Assembly (NCBI GenBank): GCA_964472035.1
Contig: CAYYIT010000050.1
Coordinates: 1 to 17,875 of the forward strand
Origin: UBA3855 sp964472035
GTDB taxonomy: Bacteria; Bacillota; Clostridia; Oscillospirales; Ruminococcaceae
Direction of reading: 5' to 3'
Length of the DNA: 17,875 bases
Shown: positions 1 through 5,569 of the stretch, piece after piece
Layout: each line of letters starts with the position of its first letter
Position numbering within the stretch: position 1 is the first letter of the stretch
Notes under the pieces: generated by a model
What the model was told of the DNA's origin: nothing
What the model saw: the letters and a program-made list of their open reading frames with translations, nothing else
The model's database searches: none
Made by a program: the position numbers and the translations under genes

Positions 1-54
1 AGGGGGTTAGGGGGTGGGCAATTTTCAGGAAATTGCCCCTTTTTTGACAAGCTG
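1..54 (+). repeat. Terminator-bearing intergenic repeat, copy A (inverted relative to 3693-3770)
   Basis: Bases 1-54 read AGGGGGTTAGGGG, then an AATT-centred hairpin, a T run and GACAAGCTG. The reverse complement of 3693-3770 has the same order of elements, but with an extra GC-rich hairpin between the G-rich start and the AATT hairpin. The two copies therefore point in opposite directions about 3.6 kb apart. The window starts inside or at the edge of this copy, so its left limit is unknown. This looks like a dispersed intergenic module rather than a gene. Confidence 0.65.
16..45 (+). terminator. Intrinsic terminator for an upstream gene outside the window
   Basis: GGGCAATTT (16-24) pairs perfectly with AAATTGCCC (30-38) around a 5-base loop, followed by C and six T (40-45). 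The orientation fits a rightward gene ending left of the window. Confidence 0.75.
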
Positions 55-55
55 C

Positions 56-86
56 GCTGATACACAAAGTATCAGCTGCGTTTTTT
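56..86 (+). terminator. Second rightward intrinsic terminator
   Basis: GCTGATAC (56-63) pairs perfectly with GTATCAGC (69-76) around ACAAA. TGCG and six T (81-86) follow. With the hairpin at 16-45 it forms a tandem double terminator insulating the downstream LRR-dockerin gene. Confidence 0.7.
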
Positions 87-151
87 GTTTCATCTGACAA
101 AAAATCTGACTGCGCATCTTGCACACAGTCTTTGTGCGGTGTTGCCCTATT

Positions 152-181
152 ATTATAGCATGCCGGAGGGAGCGTTGTCAA
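152..181 (-). promoter_or_regulatory. Leftward consensus promoter with no gene in front of it
   Basis: On the minus strand TTGACA (181-176) is followed after 18 bases by TATAAT (157-152), a perfect match to both vegetative boxes. Transcription would start near 145 and run towards the window edge, opposite to the terminators at 16-86. A weak hairpin followed by six U lies at about 128-99 on this transcript, so a very short RNA is possible. Confidence 0.55.
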
Positions 182-273
182 CTTCTGCATCATGGGAAAT
201 GCGGCAGGTTGCGGAAAGACGGATTTTTCAAAATATGATTCAGAATTTCTGCACATGCAAAGCCATAATATGC

Positions 274-295
274 TGATAAAGGCAGGACTTTATCA
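274..295. promoter_or_regulatory. Perfect 8-bp inverted repeat upstream of the LRR-dockerin promoter
   Basis: TGATAAAG (274-281) and CTTTATCA (288-295) are exact inverted copies separated by 6 bases, about 38 bases upstream of the -35 box at 334. No T run follows, so a protein binding site is more likely than a terminator. The regulator is unknown. Confidence 0.3.
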
Positions 296-333
296 ATAAA
301 CGAAACACGTATTTGCTTTTTGCACAAAAATAC

Positions 334-362
334 TTGACAAATGTTTTCGGATATGCTAAACT
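334..362 (+). promoter_or_regulatory. Promoter of the first LRR-dockerin gene
   Basis: TTGACA (334-339), a 17-base spacer and TAAACT (357-362) preceded by TG at -15/-14 (354-355) form an extended -10 promoter. The predicted start near 369 leaves a leader of about 97 bases, with a small GGAAA/TTTCC hairpin near its 5' end. Confidence 0.6.
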
Positions 363-465
363 TTTTATAAGATCGGAAATTATTTCCAATATTTTTTCTG
401 CTGCGTTGTTATATAGGTAGAAGCACTTGAATTCTGCTTTAAATCAAAGATCGGAGGTTGATAGT

Positions 466-2172
466 ATGGACAGACAGTATGTATCCAGAATCGCAGCATT
501 CCTGACAGCATTTGCTCTCCTCGGAGGCAGCGTGGGAATCCCTGCAGCAGAGCCGTTCCGGACGGCGATCACAGTAAGTGCAGCCGATGAATACACGATC
601 GGCACCTATGACAGTTTCACCTACCGGGCGTATGCCGATCATATCGAGATCACACAGTGTGACTATACCGCATCGGAGATCGTCATTCCTGCAGAAATCG
701 ACGGACTGCCGGTGACCTCTGTGTGGGGAAGCTCTTTCTTTGATCCGGAAGTAATCGGCGGAAGTCTCAATACCACTCTTCGATCCCTAACAATTCCAGA
801 GACGGTTTCAAACATCTCTTTCCATTCCTGTTTGAATCTCACTACTGTAATCATTGACGGAGAGAATTCACCGCTCTGTGTTGTGGACAATGTCCTTTTC
901 ACAAAAGATATGCAGACACTCATGCAGTATCCGGCTGGACTGACGGCTGAAAGCTACAAAATTCCTGATGGCGTAACAAGCATTCAGAGTTGCGCATTTA
1001 CCCAATGTGAGAACCTGACCGCTGTTGAAATCCCGGAAACTGTCACATCCATTGGAAACTCTGCATTCGATGGCTGCGAAAAGCTGCAGGCAATCACATT
1101 ACCTGCGGGCCTGACAGAGCTTGGAACTTCAGTTTTCTGGGGCTGCAACAGTCTGACAACTGCGAATATCCCGGAAGCCATCACAGAGGTGCCGGATTTT
1201 CTGTTCATGTTCTGCTCCAATCTCACAGAAGTCCAGCTTCCGGAGAAGACGACAAGCATCGGACAGTGTGCATTCTACACGACCGGTATCTCAAATCTGA
1301 CGCTTCCGGAAACACTCACGACCATCGGCGATAATGCATTTACAGATTCAGCGCTCACGCGCATCACCATTCCGGCAGCAGTGGAATCCATTGGGAACAA
1401 TGCATTTTCTGGCTGCCTGAGCCTTCAGATGTTCTATGTTGATCCAGAAAACCAGTTCTACGCATCCCAAGACGGCGTTCTGTTCGACAAGGAGATGACA
1501 ACACTCATGCAGTATCCGGATGCATGCCAGTGTGCATCGGTCTATACCATTCCTTCCAGCGTACAGACCATTAAGCATTTCGCGTTTGAGTATAACAAGT
1601 TTCTGCAGAAGATCAGCATTCCGGAAAACGTCACCTCCATCGAAGCCTATGCCTTCGCTCACTGCGAAGCACTGACGGAGGTCGTACTCCTTGCAGAAAC
1701 AGATTTGATTGAAAACTACACTTTTTATTACAGCGAACTGCTGGATACCATTACATTAACGGATGCTGTGACAGCTGTAGAGCATCGGGCGTTTACCGGA
1801 TGCGCAGCAGAAACCACAGTCTACTACACCGGCACCGAAGAGCAGTGGAACGCCATGAGTATCGCCCATCAGAACGAAGCACTCACAGAGGCAACCGTGT
1901 ATTTTGAGCAGATGCCATCCATTTACGCCCTCGGCGACGTGAACGGAGATGGCTGGGTTGACGCACGGGATGCCTCCTACATCCTGATCGAAGCCGCCGA
2001 AGTCGGATCGGGTGCTGACAGCACCCTCAGCGAGGCGCAGAGGGGCAGTGCAAATGTGAATGCAAGGGGCGAGATCGACGCAAATGATGCTGCGCTGGTA
2101 CTCCTCTATGCAGCAGCCACAGGACATGAGCCCGTTACTTTCGAAGATTTCATTGCAGACTATCTCACATGA
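466..2172 (+). CDS. Secreted leucine-rich-repeat (BspA/LRR_5 type) protein with C-terminal type I dockerin
   Basis: The 568-residue product starts at the ATG at 466, because GGAGG (453-457) sits 8 bases upstream; an in-frame TTG at 427 has no such site. Residues 1-39 form a signal peptide (charged start, hydrophobic core, VSA). About residues 60-470 are BspA-like LRR_5 repeats with the phrase IPxxVTSIxxxAFxxC. Residues 490-568 are a dockerin: the first calcium loop DVNGDGWVDARD is canonical, while the second, NVNARGEIDAND, has N at position 1 and R at position 5, which should weaken calcium binding. In this family the dockerin docks onto a cohesin of a scaffoldin or the cell surface, and the repeats probably mediate binding. 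No catalytic domain is visible. It is monocistronic, converging on the AraC gene. Ligand and partner cohesin are unknown. Confidence 0.88.
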   Translation: MDRQYVSRIAAFLTAFALLGGSVGIPAAEPFRTAITVSAADEYTIGTYDSFTYRAYADHIEITQCDYTASEIVIPAEIDGLPVTSVWGSSFFDPEVIGGSLNTTLRSLTIPETVSNISFHSCLNLTTVIIDGENSPLCVVDNVLFTKDMQTLMQYPAGLTAESYKIPDGVTSIQSCAFTQCENLTAVEIPETVTSIGNSAFDGCEKLQAITLPAGLTELGTSVFWGCNSLTTANIPEAITEVPDFLFMFCSNLTEVQLPEKTTSIGQCAFYTTGISNLTLPETLTTIGDNAFTDSALTRITIPAAVESIGNNAFSGCLSLQMFYVDPENQFYASQDGVLFDKEMTTLMQYPDACQCASVYTIPSSVQTIKHFAFEYNKFLQKISIPENVTSIEAYAFAHCEALTEVVLLAETDLIENYTFYYSELLDTITLTDAVTAVEHRAFTGCAAETTVYYTGTEEQWNAMSIAHQNEALTEATVYFEQMPSIYALGDVNGDGWVDARDASYILIEAAEVGSGADSTLSEAQRGSANVNARGEIDANDAALVLLYAAATGHEPVTFEDFIADYLT

Positions 2173-2180
2173 AACTAACC

Positions 2181-2218
2181 AAACAGCATCCCCCGTTTCT
2201 GCGGAGGATGCTGTTTTT
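2181..2218 (+). terminator. Terminator shared by convergent LRR-dockerin and AraC genes
   Basis: AAACAGCATCC (2181-2191) pairs over 11 bp with GGATGCTGTTT (2206-2216), followed by further T and CT. It lies between the stop codon at 2172 and the opposing stop at 2220. It works best rightwards; leftwards the tail is only TTTGGTTAGTTT, so termination there may be weaker. Confidence 0.8.
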
Positions 2219-2219
2219 C

Positions 2220-3080
2220 TTACCACATTTTGCGGAATTCGCCCGGAGAGGTGCCTTCGACCTTCCGGAAGACCCGCGCAAAATAATTGACATCGTTCAG
2301 ACCGCACTCCTGTCCGATCTTCTCAATGGACAGATCCGTGAAGCGCAGCAGCTGCTTGGCGCGCGTAATGCGGATATGCGTCAGGTAATTCACGATGGAA
2401 TCTCCGAACTGCTTCTTGAAAATGCGCGTCATGTAGAACTTGTTCACATAGAACTGCTCCGCCAGAAGATCCAGGCTGATCTTCTCCTGATAATGCTGCT
2501 CGAGATACTGCTTTACCGGCGTCATATCGCGTACGCCGTTTTCGGTCTCGGTCTCCAGCTCCTGCGTGCGGTTCTCCTCACAGAGCATGGTCATCAGATG
2601 CACCAGATACTCATAGAGCTGCAGGTCGCTGACGTAGACCTCCGATGCGGCATGACGGTAGATCTCCCCCAGCAGGTCACTGTACGCAAGAAAGGCCTTC
2701 GGACTGAAGCAGACACGTCCGCCGCTCTGACGATAATAGTCATACAGCTCCTTCGCGCCCGTTCCGCAGAAATGCACCCAGCGCAGCGTCCACTCCGCGC
2801 CGAGGGATTCGTGCTGGTATTCGTGGCGGCAGTCGATGAACACACAGGAACCCGGCCGGAGTGCGTACTCCTTGCCGCGGTAGTGCAGTCTGCCGTTGCC
2901 TTCCAGCACCAGAAAGAACAGGTACGAATGCAGATCGTCACGCTGCCCCACATGACGGCTGCTTGCATGCAGCTCCCCCGTCTCCTGCAGGTAGATCAGA
3001 TGCCGCTTTGCAAAGCTGCTCGGGGTGTGTATGATCCGGTCGTTGCGTTCCAGTATTTCCATTGTACGGGGTGTTGCCAT
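2220..3080 (-). CDS. AraC/XylS-family transcriptional regulator with N-terminal cupin-like sensor domain
   Basis: The start is placed at the ATG at 3080, giving 286 residues: GGAGG (3093-3089) precedes it by 8 bases. A longer frame reaching 3146 would begin inside the -10 box TATAAT, so it is rejected. The N-terminal half carries a cupin-like AraC_binding domain (LEGNGRLHYRGKEYALRPGS, then a VHFCG strand), usual for sugar sensing. About residues 190-286 form the double helix-turn-helix, with ISLDLLAEQFYVN in the first and IGQECGLNDVNYFARVFRK in the second, ending in the typical GTSPGEFRK. The size is normal for the family. It could control the neighbouring LRR-dockerin or GH31 genes, but nothing in the sequence proves a target. 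The inducer is unknown. Confidence 0.92.
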   Translation of the reverse strand: MATPRTMEILERNDRIIHTPSSFAKRHLIYLQETGELHASSRHVGQRDDLHSYLFFLVLEGNGRLHYRGKEYALRPGSCVFIDCRHEYQHESLGAEWTLRWVHFCGTGAKELYDYYRQSGGRVCFSPKAFLAYSDLLGEIYRHAASEVYVSDLQLYEYLVHLMTMLCEENRTQELETETENGVRDMTPVKQYLEQHYQEKISLDLLAEQFYVNKFYMTRIFKKQFGDSIVNYLTHIRITRAKQLLRFTDLSIEKIGQECGLNDVNYFARVFRKVEGTSPGEFRKMW

Positions 3081-3134
3081 GCTTTCAGCCTCCATTCGCG
3101 CAAAATCTGCCGTCTTGCGGCGTTCTCTACTTCT

Positions 3135-3162
3135 ATTATAGCACATTTTTTCAGAAAGTCAA
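3135..3162 (-). promoter_or_regulatory. Promoter of the AraC-family gene
   Basis: On the minus strand TTGACT (3162-3157) is followed after 16 bases by TATAAT (3140-3135). The predicted start near 3128 leaves a leader of roughly 48 bases before the ATG at 3080. Confidence 0.7.
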
Positions 3163-3193
3163 GATTGTGCTGTGCATTTTTCAATATAAACCC

Positions 3194-3223
3194 TTGCAGA
3201 TTTTGACATAATGCGGTAGAATA
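3194..3223 (+). promoter_or_regulatory. Possible weak promoter for the candidate structured RNA
   Basis: TAGAAT (3218-3223) lies 18 bases after TTGCAG (3194-3199), which would start transcription near 3229-3231, exactly where the first hairpin begins. A TTGACA at 3203-3208 is better as a -35 box but has no -10 box at the right distance. This is a tentative call. Confidence 0.3.
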
Positions 3224-3228
3224 AGATT

Positions 3229-3652
3229 GTTGCCGGACTGCGTATCCCGGCAGCAACCTACGGGACATTGCAGAGATGCAAATGACCGGTGGGAATTGGG
3301 CGATTATTAGTAAAAAACAGATTCATCATTCTGATGGCGATCGGGTCGGCTTCCGCAGTTCTCTCCTGGGCTGCGTAAACCCCGGTTGGGATACAGCGTG
3401 GATCTTCCCTATCATCGTATCATCGTTTCGGCTGTATCGGTTTGTTTTTCGCGCACAATCAATTTTTATCTTCATTTGGACGGAAGGCTGACATGTTTTC
3501 CCATGCGTGTCCGCCCTGCTGCACCCTCAAAAGGTATGTCTGCGTCGTACCTGCGGCAGTATCTGACTCCAATCTTTTCCGTCCCCCATTCTGTGACAGG
3601 CAGCATGAGCAACCCAATTCGCTGGGATTGCTGATGCTGTCTCTTTCTTTTT
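3229..3652 (+). ncRNA. Candidate structured non-coding RNA, class not recognised
   Basis: About 425 bases without a credible protein gene fold into many local helices when read rightwards. P1 pairs 3229-3236 with 3247-3254 (8 bp). P2 spans 3257-3293 and is capped by a GAGA tetraloop on the stem CATTGCA/TGCAAATG. Smaller hairpins lie at 3324-3336 and 3354-3375. GATACAGC (3390-3397) matches GCTGTATC (3431-3438). GGACGGAA (3478-3485) matches TTCCGTCC (3577-3584) and encloses a stacked hairpin, CTGCTGC/GCGGCAG (3516-3522, 3553-3559) with AGGTATG/CGTACCT (3532-3538, 3546-3552). A strong terminator closes it at 3598-3652. I do not see signature sequences of RNase P RNA, tmRNA, SRP RNA or 6S RNA. 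Large ornate RNAs such as ROOL or raiA were not excluded. Helices were found by eye without covariation support. Alternatives are a decayed gene or a long leader remnant. Confidence 0.4.
3598..3652 (+). terminator. Strong rightward intrinsic terminator in a gene-free region
   Basis: CAGCAT, AGCAA and CCCA (3601-3616) pair with TGGG, TTGCT and ATGCTG (3623-3639) around a 6-base loop, interrupted by one mismatch and one bulge, with two or three more outer pairs. TTTCTTTTTT follows (3644-3653). No rightward protein gene lies upstream, so it implies an RNA transcript from this strand. Confidence 0.75.
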
Positions 3653-3664
3653 TCCGGAAGAGAA

Positions 3665-3693
3665 GACCGGCTCACCGTGAAGGCGAGCCGGTC
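3665..3693. repeat. Hairpin repeat, first of two identical copies
   Basis: GACCGGCTC (3665-3673) and GAGCCGGTC (3685-3693) form a 9-bp stem around ACCGTGAAGGC. The inner 27 bases (3666-3692) recur exactly at 3920-3946, including the loop, which stem constraints alone would not preserve. Confidence 0.75.
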
Positions 3694-3815
3694 AGCTTGT
3701 CAAAAAAAGGGGCAATTTCCTGATAATTGCCCCACAGCTAACGCACGCCCTTCGGGTGCCCCTAACCCCCTCCCTAAAGGGAGGGGGAAAAAAGTAGGGT
3801 GCTGCCGCACCCTAC
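3693..3815. repeat. Intergenic hairpin array, copy B of the terminator-bearing repeat
   Basis: Hairpins follow each other closely: GGGGCAATT/AATTGCCCC (3709-3717, 3725-3733), a small CCC-TTC-GGG hairpin (about 3746-3758), CCCCCTCCC/GGGAGGGGG (3766-3774, 3779-3787) and GTAGGGTGC/GCACCCTAC (3794-3802, 3807-3815). Bases 3693-3770 match the reverse complement of 1-54. The composition suggests a dispersed intergenic repeat family. Between 3816 and 3918 I see only two weak hairpins (CTCC/GGAG at 3822-3832 and CAGCC/GGCTG at 3879-3895) and no gene. Confidence 0.6.
3702..3733 (-). terminator. Leftward intrinsic terminator within the repeat array
   Basis: Read on the minus strand, the 9-bp hairpin 3733-3709 is followed by seven T (3708-3702). 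It is a backup terminator for the second LRR-dockerin gene and is the counterpart of the rightward terminator at 16-45. Confidence 0.65.
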
Positions 3816-3918
3816 CCCGCCCTCCTGCGGAGTGCTTTTAGACTACACTGAGGACAACTCTTAACAAAGAAAACAATTCAGCCGTACACTGGCTGGACGG
3901 AACTTTTTAGACAAACAG

Positions 3919-3947
3919 AACCGGCTCACCGTGAAGGCGAGCCGGTT
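3919..3947 (-). terminator. Terminator of the second LRR-dockerin gene
   Basis: AACCGGCTC (3919-3927) and GAGCCGGTT (3939-3947) form a 9-bp stem starting 5 bases after the stop codon at 3953. On the minus strand it is followed by CTGTTTGTCT, a moderately T-rich tail. It is the second copy of the hairpin at 3665-3693. Confidence 0.65.
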
Positions 3948-3952
3948 TAGCG

Positions 3953-5290
3953 TTATGCCTGACCGTTCAGGAATTCTTCAATGGTTGCGTCGCCGCCTGC
4001 GCCGGCATATGCGGCATACTGGAGTACCAGTGCTGCGTCGGATGCGTCAAATGCGCCGTCCGCATTGAGGTCTGCCAGAGCCTCCTGCTCCGCATCCAGA
4101 CCGGACTCCGCACCGGAGCCGACTGCTGCGGCAGCGATCAGAATGGCTGCGGCATCGGCAGCATCCACCGTGGTGTCGCCGTTGATATCACCCATGGAGA
4201 GCGGCGGCTCCTCCATGATCACGAATTCTCTGCCCTGCACGAGCGCATACGCATGTGCGGTGGAGTTTTCGTAGCAGTAGATCACTGCGGATTCGGGGAT
4301 GGAAGCCGCTTCGTTCGGGATGTCGAGGTAGCGGTTCAGGAATGTGATCTTCTCCAGACCGGTGCAGTTGTCAAACGGGCCCGACCAGTAGTCTGCAACA
4401 AAGGTCGTCACATTCTTCGGAATGGTGATCTCCTTCAGATTAGTGCAGTCAATGAATGCATTTTCGATTCCCTCCAGCTTGGACTTTTCGCCGAAGGTCA
4501 CGGTATCCAGTGCAGTACAGCCCGTGAATGCATCAAAAATATAGGTGACGGAATCCGGAATCGCAATGGTCTTAAGACCGGTGCAGCCCTTGAAGCCATA
4601 ATGCATGGTGAGCAGGCCCTCCGGCAGGTTGATGGTTTCCAGACTTGTGCATTCCCTGAATGCGCCATCCAGTGTTTCCAGGCTGCTGTCTTCCGCAAAA
4701 GTGACGGTGGTCAGAGCGATACAATTCTTAAAAGTACCATTGAGGACCACTACATTTTCCGGAACATTGATCTCAGTCAGGCTGTCACAGCCGGAAAATG
4801 CATTGGCGATTTCAACCACACCGCTTCCAAGCACTGCTGTTTCCAATGTATCGCAGTTGATGAAGGCATTATTCATGGTAACAACGGAATCCGGAATGCT
4901 AACAGAAGTCAGACTTGTTCCGGTAAACACTTCAGAACCGATCGTGGTCAGCCCCTCCGGCAGCGCGATCTCTGTCAGAGAAGTGCAGTTCTTAAACGCA
5001 TCGGCACCGATCTCGAGCATCGAATCCGGAATCGTCACCTCTGTCAGGATCGTACAATCACGGAATGCACCGGTTCCGATCTCTGTAACCGGCAGACCAT
5101 CGATCTGCTCGGGGATCTCTACCGACATTGCCATTGCGCTGCATTTTGTGATCACCACATATTCATCATACTTTACCTCGTATGTGAGATTGCCATAGGT
5201 TTCCGCACTCGCCGGAATCGCTGCGGGCATCGCCGCCAGCATCACAGCACAGGCAGTCAGTGCGGCAAAAAACTTCGTGTTTCTTTTCAT
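3953..5290 (-). CDS. Secreted leucine-rich-repeat (BspA/LRR_5 type) protein with C-terminal type I dockerin
   Basis: The product has 445 residues. The start is the ATG at 5290, with AGAGG (5302-5298) 7 bases upstream; an ATG seven codons earlier has no suitable site. Residues 1-29 are a clear signal peptide ending in ASA. Residues about 35-355 are BspA-like repeats with IPDSVxxIxxAFxxCTxL phrasing, some repeats being shorter than the usual 23 residues. Residues 367-445 are a dockerin in which both calcium loops keep their ligands (DINGDTTVDAAD and DLNADGAFDASD). The linker phrase VGSGAES resembles VGSGADS in the other LRR-dockerin protein here, but the repeats differ, so the two genes are paralogues rather than a recent duplication. 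The protein probably attaches to a cohesin on a scaffoldin or the cell surface. Its promoter carries a long A tract suggesting on/off switching. Ligand unknown. Confidence 0.88.
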   Translation of the reverse strand: MKRNTKFFAALTACAVMLAAMPAAIPASAETYGNLTYEVKYDEYVVITKCSAMAMSVEIPEQIDGLPVTEIGTGAFRDCTILTEVTIPDSMLEIGADAFKNCTSLTEIALPEGLTTIGSEVFTGTSLTSVSIPDSVVTMNNAFINCDTLETAVLGSGVVEIANAFSGCDSLTEINVPENVVVLNGTFKNCIALTTVTFAEDSSLETLDGAFRECTSLETINLPEGLLTMHYGFKGCTGLKTIAIPDSVTYIFDAFTGCTALDTVTFGEKSKLEGIENAFIDCTNLKEITIPKNVTTFVADYWSGPFDNCTGLEKITFLNRYLDIPNEAASIPESAVIYCYENSTAHAYALVQGREFVIMEEPPLSMGDINGDTTVDAADAAAILIAAAAVGSGAESGLDAEQEALADLNADGAFDASDAALVLQYAAYAGAGGDATIEEFLNGQA

Positions 5291-5344
5291 ACATATACCT
5301 CTTTTCAACATTTTTCCACATTCTGCGTGGAATTATCACTTTTC

Positions 5345-5374
5345 ATTATAACAAAAAAAAAAAAAAAAATACAA
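5345..5374 (-). promoter_or_regulatory. Promoter of the second LRR-dockerin gene, with homopolymer spacer
   Basis: On the minus strand TTGTAT (5374-5369) is followed after 18 bases by TATAAT (5350-5345). The spacer is almost entirely T, from the 17-base A run on the plus strand. A perfect palindrome, AAAAAATAC-AA-GTATTTTTT (5364-5383), is centred on the -35 box. The leader from about 5338 to 5290 is about 48 bases. Confidence 0.6.
5353..5369. repeat. Run of 17 A in a promoter spacer
   Basis: Seventeen consecutive A on the plus strand lie between the -10 and -35 boxes of the leftward promoter. It is by far the longest homopolymer in the window. Tracts of this length gain or lose units by slippage, and its position means each change alters promoter spacing. 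Confidence 0.85.
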
Positions 5375-5494
5375 GTATTTTTTCAGAAAATGCCTGCACA
5401 TTCTCTTTTCTGCACAAATTGACAGTAAATTCTTACGGCACGAATGGTAAAGCTGGCAGTCATGCAAATTCTTCGGAAACTTCGCCAAACCCGA

Positions 5495-5523
5495 TTGACA
5501 TTTGATTACAAATGTGTTACAAT
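5495..5523 (+). promoter_or_regulatory. Promoter of the GH31 operon
   Basis: TTGACA (5495-5500), a 17-base spacer and TACAAT (5518-5523) preceded by TG at 5515-5516 form a strong extended -10 promoter. The start near 5530 gives a leader of about 40 bases to the ATG at 5570. Confidence 0.8.
5498..5515. promoter_or_regulatory. Perfect inverted repeat overlapping the GH31 promoter (putative operator)
   Basis: ACATTTG-ATTA-CAAATGT is an exact 7+4+7 palindrome covering the end of the -35 box and most of the spacer, where a bound dimer would block RNA polymerase. A repressor of the operon is inferred; its identity is not visible here. The AraC-type neighbour would usually prefer direct repeats, so another regulator is likely. 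Confidence 0.5.
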
Positions 5524-5569
5524 AAAACCATATACGATGATATGGCGCAAATCGCCCAGGAGGTATTTT

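Larger units (their letters stand above)
87..333. other. Intergenic stretch without a gene
   Basis: No open frame here has a ribosome binding site or a recognisable product. A frame of about 60 codons starting at 85 is cysteine-rich, has no Shine-Dalgarno sequence and starts inside the T run of the terminator, so I do not call it. The stretch holds a leftward consensus promoter (152-181) and an 8-bp inverted repeat (274-295), listed separately. Confidence 0.6.

Noticed and set aside
427..465. Earlier TTG start for the first LRR-dockerin gene
   Set aside because: The ATG at 466 has GGAGG at correct spacing and opens directly into a signal peptide; the TTG has neither.
2169..3206. Plus-strand open frame of 345 codons opposite the AraC gene
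   Set aside because: It has no ribosome binding site of its own and overlaps a complete AraC-family gene with a consensus promoter.
3229..3652. 6S RNA, RNase P RNA, tmRNA or T-box leader
   Set aside because: The conserved sequences I know for RNase P, tmRNA and T-box are absent, and the 5' and 3' ends do not form the single long rod expected of 6S RNA.
3276..3723. Three overlapping small plus-strand frames (71-93 codons) in the gene-free region
   Set aside because: No Shine-Dalgarno sites, no recognisable domains, mutually overlapping, and two of them run through the terminator at 3598-3652; hairpins explain the region better.
3693..3815. CRISPR array or insertion-sequence end
   Set aside because: The repeats are different hairpins without regular spacers, and no transposase or cas gene is present.
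4253..5422. Plus-strand open frame of 389 codons opposite the second LRR-dockerin gene
   Set aside because: The minus strand has a signal peptide, repeats, dockerin, promoter and terminator; the plus frame is an antisense mirror of the repeats and runs through the A17 promoter tract.
5444..5569. 42-codon N-terminal extension of the GH31 protein
   Set aside because: The extension would be encoded by the promoter, operator and ribosome binding site; the ATG at 5570 matches the usual YicI start and length.
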